Source: Streptomyces sp. NBC_01549
GTDB taxonomy: Bacteria > Actinomycetota > Actinomycetes > Streptomycetales > Streptomycetaceae
NCBI RefSeq assembly: GCF_026339955.1
Contig: NZ_JAPEPW010000001.1
Coordinates: 3,126,501-3,190,500, forward strand
Reading direction: 5' to 3'
Length of the DNA stretch: 64,000 nt
Shown: positions 8,784 through 17,298 of the stretch, one piece after another
How the letters are laid out: each line of letters opens with the position of its first letter
How positions within the stretch are numbered: position 1 is the stretch's first letter
Made by a program: the position numbers and the translations under genes
The notes under the pieces: generated by a model
The model's input: the letters and a program-made list of their open reading frames with translations, nothing else
Told to the model about the DNA's origin: nothing
The model's database searches: none

Positions 8784-8799
8784 TAGCTTTCCGATCATG
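8784..8799 (+). promoter_or_regulatory. Candidate leaderless promoter -10 for the dioxygenase
   Basis: TAGCTT (8784-8789) matches the TANNNT -10 pattern and lies 7 bases before the ATG at 8797, which itself has no Shine-Dalgarno sequence. That spacing puts the transcription start on the A of the ATG. No good -35 is visible, so this is tentative. Confidence 0.35.
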
Positions 8800-9765
8800 A
8801 CGAGAAGCCACAAAGACACTTCGATCACCCGGCGCCGTGCGCTCGCGGTGACCGGCGGCACGGTCGCCGCGGGCGGGCTCGCGGTCGCGGGCTACCAATC
8901 GGCGTTCGCCGACGAGACGACCACCGCCGCCGACGCCGAGGCGACGGCCTCGGCGACCTCCACCAGCAGCGGTCAGTGCGTGCTGATGTCCAGCGTCACG
9001 GAGGGGCCGTACTACCTGGACGGCGCTCTGGTGCGCAAGGACATCACCGAGGGCAAGGGCGGCGTCCCGCTGACGCTGCGCATCACGGTGCAGGACACCA
9101 CCGAGTCCTGCGGCCCGGTCGCGGGCGCGGCCGTGGAGATCTGGCACTGCGACGCCTGGGGCTACTACTCCGGCTACACCACCGCCAACCCCGGCGGCTC
9201 CGCGCCCGCCGAGAGCGAGGACGGCTCGACGGCCAACGACCAGACGTATCTGCGCGGTTACCAGATCGCCAACGCCAACGGGGTCGTCAAGTTCGAGACG
9301 ATCTTCCCCGGCTGGTACACGCCCCGCACCACGCACATCCACGTCAGGGTCCACACCGGCGGCGAGAAGGCGGACGGCACCTACGAGGGCGGCAAGGTCA
9401 ACTTCACCGGCCAGCTCTTCTTCGACGACGACTTCGCCGCCGAGGTGCAGGCCCTGGAGCCGTACTCCAAGCACACCGGCAGCTACACCAAGCTCGCCGA
9501 CGACATGGTGTATGACGGCGGCGGCACCTCCAGCGGACTGCTCACCCTGAGACCGGTCCACAAGAAGGACCCGTCCAAGGGCTTCAAGGGGTCCATCACC
9601 CTGGGCATCGACCCCGACGCCGAGAGCACCGGCGCGGGCAGCGGGGGCGGTGGTACGCCCCCGAGCGGCGCGCCCGGCGACGCTCCGACCGGTACGCCGC
9701 CGAGCGGCGCCCCGAGTGACGCCGCGAGCGACAGTGCCAGTCCGTCCGCCTCGGCGTCCTCGTAG
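8797..9765 (+). CDS. Secreted intradiol ring-cleavage dioxygenase family protein
   Basis: Exported Fe(III) dioxygenase-fold protein, 322 residues, related to the catechol and protocatechuate 3,4-dioxygenases. A twin-arginine signal is present (SITRRRALAVTGG). Iron-ligand motifs are visible: TEGPYYLDG (Tyr), WHCDAWGYYSGY (Tyr) and TTHIHVRVH (two His). The C-terminal 60 residues are a Gly/Ser/Pro/Ala linker without anchor. The ATG at 8797 is chosen over an in-frame ATG at 8761 because it gives a compact Tat signal. It ends 9 bp before the CitG-like gene. The substrate may be extracellular aromatics; that is inference. Confidence 0.88.
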   Translation: MTRSHKDTSITRRRALAVTGGTVAAGGLAVAGYQSAFADETTTAADAEATASATSTSSGQCVLMSSVTEGPYYLDGALVRKDITEGKGGVPLTLRITVQDTTESCGPVAGAAVEIWHCDAWGYYSGYTTANPGGSAPAESEDGSTANDQTYLRGYQIANANGVVKFETIFPGWYTPRTTHIHVRVHTGGEKADGTYEGGKVNFTGQLFFDDDFAAEVQALEPYSKHTGSYTKLADDMVYDGGGTSSGLLTLRPVHKKDPSKGFKGSITLGIDPDAESTGAGSGGGGTPPSGAPGDAPTGTPPSGAPSDAASDSASPSASASS

Positions 9766-9774
9766 GGTTCGCCC

Positions 9775-10617
9775 ATGAGCAGCCGCGAGGACGAGACGCT
9801 GGCGCGGGCCGCCGTGGCCGCGCTCACAGGGCAACTGGAGCTCACCCCCAAGCCCGGCCTGCCCGATCCGCGCGACCTCGACGCCCGGGCCACCGGCCGG
9901 GACCTGTGTTCCCTGCGCTGGTCGGCCAAGGCGTTGACGCCCGGCCTCGCGGCCATGGCGGCCGCCGCCCGCCGCATCGGCCGACCCACGCCCGAACTCC
10001 GCACGGAACTGGGCGCGATCGGCCGCTCCACCGAGCACTCGGTGGCCCTGGCGGGCGGTGGCCACCGAGGGGCGCTGTGGGTCCTGGGCTTCCTGGTCGC
10101 GGCGGCCGTCCTGGACCCAGGAGCCAAGGGTTCCGAGGTCACCGCCACCGCCAAGCGGATCACGGCGCACCCCGACCGGCGGGCGCCCCGTCGGCCCTCC
10201 CGGGGGTCGTCCGTGTCCGCGAAGTACGGCGCGGCCGGGGCGCGGGGCGAGGCACGCGCCGGATTCCCGCACGTCCGGCGGGCGTTGGACGCGCTCGCCA
10301 CCTCCCGCTCCGCCGGTGCGTCCGAGACGTGCGCCCGGCTCGACGCCCTCCTCACCGTCATGTCCACCCTCCAGGACACCGAGTTGCTGTACACGGCGGG
10401 CCCGCACGGGCTCCGGCACGTCCAGGAGGGTGCCCGGGGCGTGCTGGAGGCGGGCGGTACGGCGATGGAGGCAGGCCGCGCCGCCCTGGCCGCCTTCGAC
10501 GACGACCTCCACACGCGCGCGTGGAGCCCTCGTGGCACGGGGGGACTGCTCGCGGGCGCCCTGTTCGTGGACTCGCTCCCGGTGGTGGTCAGTTCACCGG
10601 TACGGGTTGCTGCCTGA
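9775..10617 (+). CDS. Triphosphoribosyl-dephospho-CoA synthase (CitG/MdcB) family protein
   Basis: Protein of 280 residues with the CitG/MdcB signatures in order: TPKPGLPD (about 24-31), a His-Arg-Gly-Ala segment (HRGALW, about 97-102), YGAAGARGEARAGFP (about 150-164) and a C-terminal Gly-rich SPRGTGGLLAG motif. Family members make the prosthetic-group precursor of citrate lyase or malonate decarboxylase from dephospho-CoA and ATP. No lyase or decarboxylase gene is in the window, and known members read TPKPGLVD, so the substrate may differ. Its 3' end overlaps the convergent MFS gene by 29 bp. Confidence 0.78.
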   Translation: MSSREDETLARAAVAALTGQLELTPKPGLPDPRDLDARATGRDLCSLRWSAKALTPGLAAMAAAARRIGRPTPELRTELGAIGRSTEHSVALAGGGHRGALWVLGFLVAAAVLDPGAKGSEVTATAKRITAHPDRRAPRRPSRGSSVSAKYGAAGARGEARAGFPHVRRALDALATSRSAGASETCARLDALLTVMSTLQDTELLYTAGPHGLRHVQEGARGVLEAGGTAMEAGRAALAAFDDDLHTRAWSPRGTGGLLAGALFVDSLPVVVSSPVRVAA

Positions 10618-11941
10618 CCCCGTCCTGGTCCTGGTCCTGGTTCCGATCCTGATCCTGGTCTTGGCCCTGGTCTTGGCCTTGATCTTGGCCCTGGTTCCGG
10701 GCCTGGCTTCCGCGGTGGGCTGTCACCTCGCGTGCGGCGGCCCACCGCGCGGCCGGCCCCATCGCGCAGGACGCCCCCAGCATCAGGCCCCCCAGCAGCA
10801 GCCATCCCGGCGTCCCCCAGCCCACCAGCAGTGCGGTCAGGACAAGCGGTCCCGCGGTACGGGCCACCGTGACGCCCGTGCCGAAGAAACCCTGGTACTC
10901 GCCCATGCGTTCGGCCGGGGCGAGGTCGAAACCCAACTGCCAGGAACCCGCCGACTGCTGCATCTCGGCGACGACCTGGAGCACCGCGCCCGCCACCAGA
11001 ACCCCGGCCGCGCCCCAGGGCGAGGCGCCGGCCGACAGTGCGAAGACCACGCAGGACACCAGCATCACGAGCCCGGAACGACGTATCGCGCGCGTGGCCG
11101 AGTCGAGCCCCGTGACACCGCGCGCCATCCGCACCTGGAAGAGCATCACCGCACCGGTGTTGAGGACGAACAGCGCGGAGACCAGCCAGGCGGGCGCCTC
11201 GGTGCGCTCGGTGATCCACAGCGGGATACCCAGGCTGAGCAGCGGCATCCGCAGCAGCAGCACCGTGTTGAGGAACGTGACGAGCACGTACGGACGGTCG
11301 CGCAGGACGCCGGCCGAGTGACCGCGCCGCACGGTCACTCGTGGCACGGGCGGCAGCCTCAGCAGCACCCCCGCACAGAGCAGGAAACTCATCGCGTCCA
11401 GCGCGAATACCCCGAGATAGGCATCCCGTGTCCCGGGGCGCAGCGCGAGTCCGCCGAGACCCGCCCCCACCGCCAGACCGGCGTTGAGAATCGACTGCAG
11501 TTGGGCGAGCAGCCCGGTCCGCTCGCCGGCCGGTATCAGCCCGGCGAGCAGCGCCTGGCGGGCCGCCCCGAGCCCCGACTGCGCGGAGGAGTACGCGCAG
11601 GCCGCGAGGACGAAGGGCAGGAAGCCGCGGACGACCAGGAAGGACGCCACCGCCGCTCCGGTCGCGAGGGCCAGCAGCACCGCCGTGCCGTGCGGCCCGC
11701 GGCGGTCGGCGAGTCTTCCCAGCGGTACGCCCACGAGGGAGCCGATCGCCCAGGCGACGGTCAGCCCGAGCCCCACGCGCGCGGGGGCCAGTCCGACGAC
11801 GTGTGTGAAGTACAGCGCGGAGGTCACGTAATAGGCGCCGTCCCCCACGGAGTTGCTCAGCTGGGCGAGGGCCAGGACGCGCCCCGGTCCCGCGGGCGAG
11901 ACGAGGCGGCCCGACTTGGCGGATGCTGCCGGAGTCGTCAT
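10589..11941 (-). CDS. MFS transporter with Gln/Asp repeat tail
   Basis: Major facilitator membrane protein, 450 residues, about 12 helices over residues 15-400. The loop motif GRLADRRGPHGTA after helix 2 is the family's motif A. The last 38 residues are a low-complexity cytosolic tail of Gln-Gly-Gln-Asp and Gln-Asp-Gln-Asp units encoded by 6-bp repeats; it is not part of the MFS fold and lies over the convergent CitG-like gene end. It is preceded by a probable leaderless promoter and, 91 bp upstream, by the MocR regulator in the same direction. Substrate unknown. Confidence 0.85.
   Translation of the reverse strand: MTTPAASAKSGRLVSPAGPGRVLALAQLSNSVGDGAYYVTSALYFTHVVGLAPARVGLGLTVAWAIGSLVGVPLGRLADRRGPHGTAVLLALATGAAVASFLVVRGFLPFVLAACAYSSAQSGLGAARQALLAGLIPAGERTGLLAQLQSILNAGLAVGAGLGGLALRPGTRDAYLGVFALDAMSFLLCAGVLLRLPPVPRVTVRRGHSAGVLRDRPYVLVTFLNTVLLLRMPLLSLGIPLWITERTEAPAWLVSALFVLNTGAVMLFQVRMARGVTGLDSATRAIRRSGLVMLVSCVVFALSAGASPWGAAGVLVAGAVLQVVAEMQQSAGSWQLGFDLAPAERMGEYQGFFGTGVTVARTAGPLVLTALLVGWGTPGWLLLGGLMLGASCAMGPAARWAAAREVTAHRGSQARNQGQDQGQDQGQDQDQDRNQDQDQDGVRQQPVPVN
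10617..10700. repeat. Hexamer-type tandem repeat encoding the MFS tail
   Basis: Imperfect repeats of TCCTGG, TCTTGG and GATCCTG-like units. Read on the minus strand they encode the Gln/Asp tail of the MFS transporter. Such slippage-prone tracts often vary in length between strains. Confidence 0.75.
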
Positions 11942-11948
11942 GGATTCG

Positions 11949-11975
11949 ACGCTACGGTCCTGGTGGACCCGTCAA
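11949..11975 (-). promoter_or_regulatory. Candidate leaderless promoter of the MFS gene with palindromic spacer
   Basis: On the minus strand TTGACG (11970-11975) and TAGCGT (11949-11954) form -35 and -10 elements with a 15-bp spacer. The ATG follows the -10 by 7 bases and has no close ribosome site, suggesting a leaderless transcript. The spacer holds the palindrome GGTCC-ACCA-GGACC (11956-11969), a plausible operator. Confidence 0.45.
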
Positions 11976-12032
11976 CAGGCCCAATACTCAGGCATTTTCA
12001 TGCCCCAATTCGTGCCCGGCGCATGACGTCCG

Positions 12033-13442
12033 TCATCTCCCGTCCGGTACTTTCCGGCTCCCGTCCAGCACCCGCCCCAACGCCTCCAGCGCTTCCGGAT
12101 AGATCCGCTCCCGGGGAGTCCCGTAGCCCACGACCAAGCCCTGAGGCCGCCCCTCGCCGCGCTCGTGCCAGTGCTCGCCGAGATGCCCGACCGCGAGTCC
12201 CGCCTCCTCCGCCCGCGCCAGCACCTCGGCCTCGTCCGCCACGTCCACCAGCGCGTGCAGCCCGGCCGCGATGCCGCGTACGCTCCGGCGCGCCCCCAGC
12301 CGGTCCAGGAGCTGGTCCCGGCGCCGCCGGTACCGCAGCCGGCAGGCACGCACATGACGGTCGTACGCGTGGCCGGTGATCATCTCGGCCAGCGCCAACT
12401 GGCCGACGGACTCGGTGTGATGGTCGCTGTGCAGCTTCACGTCGGCCACCGCGTCGACCAGGTGCGGCGGCAGCACCATCCAGCCGAGCCGCAGCGCGGG
12501 CCCGAGCGTCTTGGAGGCCGTGCCCAAGTAGGCGACCTGCCCCGGTGCCATGCCCTGGAGAGCACCGACGGGTTGCCGGTCGTAGCGGAACTCACCGTCG
12601 TAGTCGTCCTCGACGATCAGTCCGCCCCGCGCGCGTGCCCAGTCGGTGAGCGCCCGCCGCCGTTCGGGATGCAGGGTCACCCCGGTCGGGTACTGATGGG
12701 CGGGCGTGACGACGACCGCGTCCGCGTGTGAGGAAGCCAACTCCACCGCGCAGGCGCCTCGTTCGTCCACGTTCAGCGGCACCACCGTGCCCCCGCCGCG
12801 CCGCACCACGTCCCGGTGGAACGGCAGCCCGGGGTCCTCCATCGCGACCACCCCGCCGTCCAGCACACGCGTGAGGAGCGCGAGCCCCTGCACGTACCCG
12901 GAGGTGATCACGATGCGCTCGGGCGGCGCGATCACGCCCCGGGCCCGTCCCAGGTAGCCCGAGAGTGCCGTCCGCAGCTCGATCCGGCCGCGTGGGTCCC
13001 CGTAGTCGTACGCCAGGGAGGGCGCCGTCGCGATCGCGCGGCGCAGCGCCCGCAGCCACGCCGCCGCCGGGAACGTACCGACGTCCGGGCTGCCGGGCCG
13101 CAGATCGAAACGGGGCGCACGCGCGCGGGGAGCCCCGACGGCCTGCGACACGGCGTCCGCGGGAAGCTCCGCGACCTCGGTGCCCGACCCCTGCCGGGCC
13201 GTCAGATACCCCTCGGCGACCAGCTGGTCGTACGCCCCCTTGGCCGTTCCGCGCGAGATGCCGAGTTCGGCCGCGAGCCGCCGGGTCGGGGGCAACCGCG
13301 TGCCCGGGGCGAGCCGTCCGTCGCGCACCGCGTCCCGCAGAGCCCGTTCGAGCCCGGTCCTGCGCCCCGCCGCCGCGTCCGGCTCCAGATGCAGATCCAC
13401 CCCGACACCGGACCAGAAGTCGTCCACCACACCGTTGTTCAC
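12033..13442 (-). CDS. MocR/PdxR-type regulator (GntR domain plus aminotransferase domain)
   Basis: Transcriptional regulator of 469 residues combining a GntR winged helix (about 30-95; motifs PGTRLPPTRRLAAELG and SRGTAKGAYDQLVAEGYL) with a class-I aminotransferase fold (about 125-465) used as a PLP sensor. The PLP Lys is in TASKTLGPALRLG and the cofactor motif IVEDDYDGEFRY is intact. The start is GTG at 13440-13442. It lies just upstream of the MFS gene in the same direction, so that exporter is a likely target. Three 12-bp direct repeats precede it and may be its own operator. Confidence 0.88.
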   Translation of the reverse strand: MNNGVVDDFWSGVGVDLHLEPDAAAGRRTGLERALRDAVRDGRLAPGTRLPPTRRLAAELGISRGTAKGAYDQLVAEGYLTARQGSGTEVAELPADAVSQAVGAPRARAPRFDLRPGSPDVGTFPAAAWLRALRRAIATAPSLAYDYGDPRGRIELRTALSGYLGRARGVIAPPERIVITSGYVQGLALLTRVLDGGVVAMEDPGLPFHRDVVRRGGGTVVPLNVDERGACAVELASSHADAVVVTPAHQYPTGVTLHPERRRALTDWARARGGLIVEDDYDGEFRYDRQPVGALQGMAPGQVAYLGTASKTLGPALRLGWMVLPPHLVDAVADVKLHSDHHTESVGQLALAEMITGHAYDRHVRACRLRYRRRRDQLLDRLGARRSVRGIAAGLHALVDVADEAEVLARAEEAGLAVGHLGEHWHERGEGRPQGLVVGYGTPRERIYPEALEALGRVLDGSRKVPDGR

Positions 13443-13460
13443 GAAAAGCCGTTCCCCCTA

Positions 13461-13496
13461 GACAGACCACTGGACAGACCACTGGACAGGCCAATG
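13461..13496. promoter_or_regulatory. Three 12-bp direct repeats upstream of the MocR gene
   Basis: GACAGACCACTG occurs at 13461-13472 and 13473-13484, followed by the variant GACAGGCCAATG at 13485-13496. They lie 19-54 bp upstream of the MocR start. MocR regulators are known to bind direct repeats near their own promoters, so autoregulation is a fair guess. Confidence 0.5.
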
Positions 13497-13524
13497 GCCG
13501 GGCACCTCACAGGTACCCGGCCAT
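13494..13524 (-). terminator. Hairpin after the aminopeptidase gene
   Basis: ATGGCCGGG (13494-13502) pairs with CCCGGCCAT (13516-13524), with further pairing ACCT/AGGT inside. It lies 33-63 bp beyond the stop of the Xaa-Pro aminopeptidase gene. Confidence 0.65.
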
Positions 13525-13556
13525 CAGTGTCGTATCAGCCTCCGACAGTCACTGTC

Positions 13557-15044
13557 TCAGCCCTTCAGCGCCGCCATCCACGCCTCGACCTCGTCGGAGC
13601 GGCGCGGCAGCCCGTCGGACAGGTTCCGGTTGCCGTCCTCGGTCACCAGGATGTCGTCCTCGATGCGCACGCCGATGCCCCGGTACTCCTCGGGGACGGT
13701 CAGGTCGTCCGCCTGGAAGTACAGGCCCGGCTCGACGGTCAGGCACATGCCCGGCTCCAGCGTGCTGTCCACGTACGTCTCGGTCCGCGCGGCGGCGCAG
13801 TCGTGGACGTCCATGCCGAGCATGTGGCCGGTGCCGTGCAGGGTCCAGCGGCGCTGCAGACCGAGCTCTAGGACGCGCTCGACCGGGCCCTCGACCAGAC
13901 CCCACTCGACGAGCTTCTCGGCCAGCACGCGCTGCGCGGCGTCGTGGAAGTCGCGGTACTTGGCACCTGGCTGCACGGCCGCGATACCGGCCTCCTGGGC
14001 CTCGTACACGGCGTCGTAGATCTTCTTCTGGATCTCGCTGTAGCGGCCGTTGACCGGCAGCGTGCGCGTGACGTCGGCGGTGTAGAGCGTGTGCGTCTCC
14101 ACTCCCGCGTCGAGCAGCAGCAGGTCTCCGGAGCGCACGGGTCCGTCGTTGCGCACCCAGTGCAGCGTGCACGCGTGCGGGCCCGCGGCGCAGATCGAGC
14201 CGTAGCCGATGTCGTTGCCCTCGACCCGGGCGCGCAGGAAGAAGGTGCCCTCGATGTAGCGCTCGCTGGTCGCCTCGGCCTTGTCCAGGACCTTCACGAC
14301 GTCCTCGAAGCCGCGCGCCGTCGAGTCGACGGCCTTCTGCAGTTCACCGGCCTCGAAGTCGTCCTTGATCAGCCGCGCCTCGGAGAGGAAGACCCGCAGT
14401 TCCTCGTCGCGCTCGGCGGTGACCTTGTCGGTCAGGGCCGCCTCGATGCCGGCGTCGTAGCCGCGCACGACCCGGACCGGGCCGGTGGCCGCGCGCAGCT
14501 TGTCGGCCAGTTCGCGTACGTCGGAGGCGGGGATGCCGTACACCTGTTCGGCCTCGGTGAGGGAGTGACGGCGGCCGACCCACAGCTCGCCCTGCCCGGA
14601 CAGCCAGAACTCGCCGTTCTCGCGGTCGGAGCGCGGCAGCAGGTAGATCGTCGCGTTGTGCCCGTCAACGGTGGGCTCCAGGACCAGGACGCCGTCCTCG
14701 GTCAGGTTGCCGGTGAGGTACGCGTACTCGACCGAGGCGCGGAAGGGGTAGTCCGTGTCGTTCGAGCGGGTCTTCAGGTTGCCCGCCGGGATCACCAGAC
14801 GCTCGCCCGGGAAGCGCGCGGAGAGTGCGGTACGGCGGGCGGCGGTGTACTCGGCCTGCGCGATCGGCTCGAGGCCGCGCAGCTCGGTGTCGGCCCATCC
14901 GGACTTCATGTTCTCGGCGAGCTCGTCGGACACGCCCGGGTACAGGCCGTTCTTGCGCTGCTTGATCGGCTCTTCTTCGCCCGCTTCGTCAGCGGCATCG
15001 TCGAGCACGGCTTCCGGGGTCTCCGGGTTGAGCGCCTCCGACAC
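13557..15044 (-). CDS. pepP: Xaa-Pro aminopeptidase (M24B)
   Basis: Cytosolic metallopeptidase releasing an N-terminal residue before proline, 495 residues. It has an N-terminal non-catalytic domain (about 50-200) and a pita-bread catalytic domain (about 240-490). The five metal ligands are visible: two Asp (LLDAGVETHTLYTADVTRT), His (HGTGHMLGMDVHD), Glu (TVEPGLYF) and Glu (RIEDDILVT). The start is a GTG with AGGAGG seven bases upstream. It is probably monocistronic, with a hairpin terminator downstream. Confidence 0.92.
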   Translation of the reverse strand: MSEALNPETPEAVLDDAADEAGEEEPIKQRKNGLYPGVSDELAENMKSGWADTELRGLEPIAQAEYTAARRTALSARFPGERLVIPAGNLKTRSNDTDYPFRASVEYAYLTGNLTEDGVLVLEPTVDGHNATIYLLPRSDRENGEFWLSGQGELWVGRRHSLTEAEQVYGIPASDVRELADKLRAATGPVRVVRGYDAGIEAALTDKVTAERDEELRVFLSEARLIKDDFEAGELQKAVDSTARGFEDVVKVLDKAEATSERYIEGTFFLRARVEGNDIGYGSICAAGPHACTLHWVRNDGPVRSGDLLLLDAGVETHTLYTADVTRTLPVNGRYSEIQKKIYDAVYEAQEAGIAAVQPGAKYRDFHDAAQRVLAEKLVEWGLVEGPVERVLELGLQRRWTLHGTGHMLGMDVHDCAAARTETYVDSTLEPGMCLTVEPGLYFQADDLTVPEEYRGIGVRIEDDILVTEDGNRNLSDGLPRRSDEVEAWMAALKG

Positions 15045-15193
15045 GGTCTGCCTCCTAGATACGACTCTGGAACTTCACCCCGGCTCTCCGCTGTTCTCGA
15101 GCAGGGGGACACTCATCATCGTACGGTCGTACAGGAGTGGGCCCAGGGCCGGAAGTCCTGTTACGCGCGGAGCTCAGCGCGGCGGCGCGAGAA

Positions 15194-15317
15194 CCTCACT
15201 CGAAGCGCGCCGCCAGGACCTGACTCGTACGCGCCGGCAGGGCCTCACTCGAAGCGCGCCGCCAGGACCTGACTCGTACGCGCCGGCAGGGCCTCACTCG
15301 AAGCGCGCCGCCAGGAG
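15194..15317. repeat. 49-bp tandem repeat over the 3' end of the phosphatase gene
   Basis: Copies start at 15194, 15243 and 15292 (the last partial, to about 15317), with exact period 49. Each carries the sequence that encodes the last residues AARFE and the stop of the phosphatase gene, so the gene end has been duplicated downstream. Because 49 is not a multiple of 3, slippage here would shift frame yet meet the same AARFE-stop ending. Confidence 0.9.
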
Positions 15318-16844
15318 TACGACGTCCTCCGCGCTGTCCGCCTCGTCCAGCCCGTCCGGCAGCACGGACCGCAGAACGTGGTCGGCGAGCGCGCCGGAGT
15401 CCTCACGCAGCGCCCTGGGGACGCTCGCGGCCGCCGCGTGCAGCCGGGCGAAGGCGCGGTCCATGGGGTCACCGGTGCGGTGCAGCAGGCCATCGGTGTA
15501 GAGCAGCACGGTCTCGCCGGGCTCGGCCGTCAGTTCGACGCTGGGCGCCTCCCAGCAGGCGAGCATGCCCAGGGGCGCGGAGAGGGAGGTCTCCACGAAC
15601 TCCGTGCGCCGCGCACCGACCACCAGCGGCGGGCTGTGGCCTGCACCGGCGAGCGTGATCTTGCGCAGTGCGGGCTCGCAGTACGCGAAGAGGGCGGTCG
15701 CGGAGCGGGCGGGCTCGGTCAGACGCAGCAGCAGTTCGAGGTCGGACAGGACGGCGACGGGGTCCTCGCCCTCCATCACGGCGTACGCCCGCAGGGAGGC
15801 CCTCAGCCGGCCCATCGCGGCGACGGCGCTGGGTCCGGACCCGGTGACGGAGCCGACCGCGAGGCCGAGTGCGGCGTCGGGCAGCGGCAGCGCGTCGTAC
15901 CAGTCGCCGCCGCCGCGCGGACCCGTGCGGTGCCGGGCGGCGAGCTGGACACCGGGGACCCGGGGCAGCCGCGGCGGAAGCAGCTCCTGGGAGATCGTCT
16001 TCATGCACACGCGTGTGCGGTCCAGTTCCAGCAGTCGTGCGAGGTGTTCGGTCGCGTAGCGGACGTAGAGGCCGACGAGGTGGCGCTGGCGCTCCACCGG
16101 TTCGGCGGGTTCGTCGTAGAGCCATACGGCGGCGCCCAGCCGGCCCGCCGCCTTGGTGGACAGGGGCAGCGCGTAGCTCGCGGCGTAGCCGAGCCGGGCG
16201 GCCACCTCGCGGTGGCGGGGGTCGAGCCCGTCCTCGGAGAGGAGGTCGGGCTGGGAGATCTCACCCTCGCCGCCGGGCAGTCCGTCCAGGATCCTGCCGT
16301 ACGACATGGAGCTGCGGGGGACGGTCTCGATGTGGCCCAGGTCGGCGCGGGCTAGGCCCAGGCCGATGGTGGTGTCCGGGCCGAGTCCGTCGCCCGGTTC
16401 CAAGACGACGAGACCGCGCCGGGCGCCCACGAGGGCGGCTCCGGCGCGCAGCAGCTCCTGCAGCGCGTCGTTCAGCGTCGCGGTGCGCACCAGGCGCTCG
16501 GTGAGTTCGTGGAGGGTGGTGAGGTCGGAGACCCAGCCGGCGAGCCGATCTTGGAGAACGGCTCCCGGGCCGGTGGACGAGGCGGCGGAAGAGGAACCCG
16601 TGCCGGAACCCGTACCGGAGGTCGTCGGCGCGACAGTGTGTGCGGGCGCGGGAACCGTTGAATCGATTCCGGCCACTTTCGGAACGTGAGGGGCGTTCAT
16701 GGCGTCCGGCTTTCCGACCGGTGCGTATTGCTCAATAGCATCGCAAACCCCCATGTAGTTCTGCGCCGCTAGCAGTGTCTCCACATGTACACGCACTCGT
16801 GAGGGGATGTCCAGCATTGTCCTGCTGGGATTCCTGGTGTCCAT
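15294..16844 (-). CDS. GAF and SpoIIE/PP2C-type phosphatase, metal-site Asp replaced
   Basis: Cytosolic protein of 516 residues: an N-terminal tail with Ser/Thr/Gly-rich linker, a GAF-type sensor (about 110-270) and a PP2C_SIM domain (about 300-516), the usual build of Streptomyces phosphatases acting on anti-anti-sigma factors. GGGDWYDALPLPD and LLYTDGL are intact, but the usual GDVxGxG reads GSVTGSG, so the metal-binding Asp is Ser332. Catalysis may be weak or absent. ATG at 16842-16844 is chosen because GAGGG sits five bases upstream; the frame is open 33 codons further. The 3' end lies in a 49-bp tandem repeat. Confidence 0.82.
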   Translation of the reverse strand: MDTRNPSRTMLDIPSRVRVHVETLLAAQNYMGVCDAIEQYAPVGKPDAMNAPHVPKVAGIDSTVPAPAHTVAPTTSGTGSGTGSSSAASSTGPGAVLQDRLAGWVSDLTTLHELTERLVRTATLNDALQELLRAGAALVGARRGLVVLEPGDGLGPDTTIGLGLARADLGHIETVPRSSMSYGRILDGLPGGEGEISQPDLLSEDGLDPRHREVAARLGYAASYALPLSTKAAGRLGAAVWLYDEPAEPVERQRHLVGLYVRYATEHLARLLELDRTRVCMKTISQELLPPRLPRVPGVQLAARHRTGPRGGGDWYDALPLPDAALGLAVGSVTGSGPSAVAAMGRLRASLRAYAVMEGEDPVAVLSDLELLLRLTEPARSATALFAYCEPALRKITLAGAGHSPPLVVGARRTEFVETSLSAPLGMLACWEAPSVELTAEPGETVLLYTDGLLHRTGDPMDRAFARLHAAAASVPRALREDSGALADHVLRSVLPDGLDEADSAEDVVLLAARFE

Positions 16845-17298
16845 GAGACCCTCGGTAACCCTTGCGGGAAAGCAAAGTTGGCTTAAAACTGACTCGGGTA
16901 ACCGGTTATTGAGGTCGACTGGCCTCGTTCGACGGAGCGTCACAGCGGTCGTGATGGGTACGTACTCGGTGAAGGCCAGGGGCGGTTGGGATCCGCCCGG
17001 AACCTGGCGACGGACCCGGGCGTCTTAACCACCGACGACCGTGCCCCATCCTCCCGTGGCGGAGGCGGCAAGAAACAGCGGGACGGCAAAACGCCAGGCG
17101 CCGCCACCCCACGCCATGCCCATGCTTTAGACAGACGCAGTATGGACGCGGACGCAGCCAATGCTCGGCCCAGATGGGTTCCCCTTGCCTTGCGCAAGGG
17201 TGTGATGCGCCAGCAGGTACGCACAGTGAAGTGATCGACACATGGTGTGATGTGATCCACGGTGTTGCCAGGCGTGCAACGGAAAGGAACGAGCGCTC
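16845..17298. other. Divergent intergenic region, no gene seen
   Basis: A 454-bp gap between the phosphatase and the Prim-Pol-like gene, which diverge. Frames here are short, lack ribosome sites and show no family. A short CTTTAGAC / CAGTATGG stretch near 17126 is locally AT-richer and could be promoter DNA. No further signal was recognised. Confidence 0.5.

Noticed and set aside
10058..12379. Plus-strand 773-codon frame
   Set aside because: Shadow of the CitG-like, MFS and MocR genes; Arg/Pro-rich without domains.
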